Source of the DNA: Gammaproteobacteria bacterium | GTDB lineage: Bacteria; Pseudomonadota; Gammaproteobacteria; GCA-001735895 | DNA: 6,162 bases | Direction of reading: 5' to 3' | NCBI GenBank assembly: GCA_029864065.1 | Contig: JAOTUD010000191.1 | Location: forward strand, 1-6,162 | Part shown: positions 5,670 through 6,162 of the stretch, piece by piece | Position numbering within the stretch: the first letter of the stretch is position 1 | Layout of the letters: the number at the start of each line of letters is the position of its first letter | The notes under the pieces: model-generated | What the model saw: only the letters and a program-made list of their open reading frames with translations | Told to the model about the DNA's origin: nothing | Database searches by the model: none | Translations under genes and position numbers: made by a program

Positions 5670-6162
5670 TCAGGTGTCGCGTTTGCGCGAGATGACAAAG
5701 GTTTCGTCGTTGAACCAGATGCCGTTGTGCTCGTGCAGCACATCCGCGGTGGCGTTGAGGTATTCGCCAGAGGATATGACCGGTTCGAGACGCTCGTCCT
5801 CGATCTGCCCGACGTAGATGGCCGCGTTCCAGGCGGCGAACAGGGTCGAAGTACCGATCGATTCGCCGATCTCGGTCGGCAGGGTGTGCATGCGATACCT
5901 GAAGATGGACTTGGCGTCGGAACCGGCGTTGAAGTTGTAATTCTGCGCACTGCGGCCGAGGTACTCCTTGAGTACCTTGATCAGTTCGTGACGGTCGACC
6001 TGGAACGGATCTTCGTCGGGCCAGATCTTGCGCACCAGCTCGAGCCCTGGATCGTCGCCGTAGGACTGGGCCGTCAGCAACCTGCCGCCGGGGCGCAGGC
6101 TTTTCGCCAGCGGGGCCAACACGTGCCTGACCTTGAAGTCGGCATTCATGCGCGCCCGCCAT
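5670..6162 (-). CDS. Probable class I SAM-dependent methyltransferase, C-terminal part (5' end outside window)
   Basis: 163 codons are visible and the frame is open to the right edge (W-R-A-R precedes the first Met at 6149), so this is the C-terminal portion only. HVLAPLAKSLRPGGRLLTAQS matches the helix and strand ending in the L-x-P-G-G-R-L motif of Rossmann-type methyltransferases. The SAM-binding glycine loop would lie upstream, outside the window. After it comes a helical insert (PGLELVRKIWPDEDPFQVDR) and a conserved-looking tail with STLFAAWNAAIYVGQIEDER and GIWFNDETFVISRKRD. The methyl acceptor cannot be told. The gene lies 125 bp upstream of the deiminase on the same strand, so co-transcription is possible, with the leader structures lying between them. 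The class is likely rather than certain, because the decisive motif I is not visible. Confidence 0.65.
   Translation of the reverse strand, partial: WRARMNADFKVRHVLAPLAKSLRPGGRLLTAQSYGDDPGLELVRKIWPDEDPFQVDRHELIKVLKEYLGRSAQNYNFNAGSDAKSIFRYRMHTLPTEIGESIGTSTLFAAWNAAIYVGQIEDERLEPVISSGEYLNATADVLHEHNGIWFNDETFVISRKRDT

Noticed and set aside
5614..6162. 182-codon minus-strand frame at the right edge
   Set aside because: It is an Arg/Gln-rich alternative frame of the methyltransferase fragment, whose own frame carries the LRPGGRLL motif.

Overview
The window looks like a chromosomal segment from a GC-rich (roughly 60% by eye) Gram-negative bacterium, most likely a gammaproteobacterium. This is judged from the gene families, the Shine-Dalgarno use and a short sequence resembling REP/RAYT elements. 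There are no rRNA or tRNA genes, no CRISPR array and no intact mobile element. Taxonomy is inference only.

Layout: two genes read rightward, then four read leftward. (1) From the left edge to 2092 (+) is the 3' part of a CPA1-type cation/proton antiporter whose long cytoplasmic tail ends in a cyclic-nucleotide-binding-like domain. (2) A 259-bp gap follows, holding a possible remnant of a REP-associated transposase element and the leader of the next gene. (3) At 2352-3194 (+) is a complete class II glutamine amidotransferase of the YafJ/EgtC type. (4) After a 37-bp convergent junction come the leftward genes, listed here in transcription order: the C-terminal part of a probable SAM-dependent methyltransferase (5670 to the right edge), an agmatine deiminase-family enzyme (4504-5544), a small exported protein of unknown function overlapping it by ATGA (3998-4507), and a second unknown protein (3232-3891) with a probable TTG start.

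The deiminase and the small exported protein are clearly co-translated. The methyltransferase and the last unknown gene may belong to the same transcript, but each is set apart by more than 100 bp containing palindromes or repeats. The most unusual feature is the 125-bp leader of the deiminase gene. Its start codon and part of its ribosome-binding site lie inside one arm of a perfect 13-bp inverted repeat. The upstream arm of that repeat can also pair with a third segment, and a 23-codon arginine-containing reading frame runs through the structure and overlaps the deiminase start. This looks like a cis-acting translational control element, possibly sensing arginine or a related compound, but that function is inference from sequence alone.
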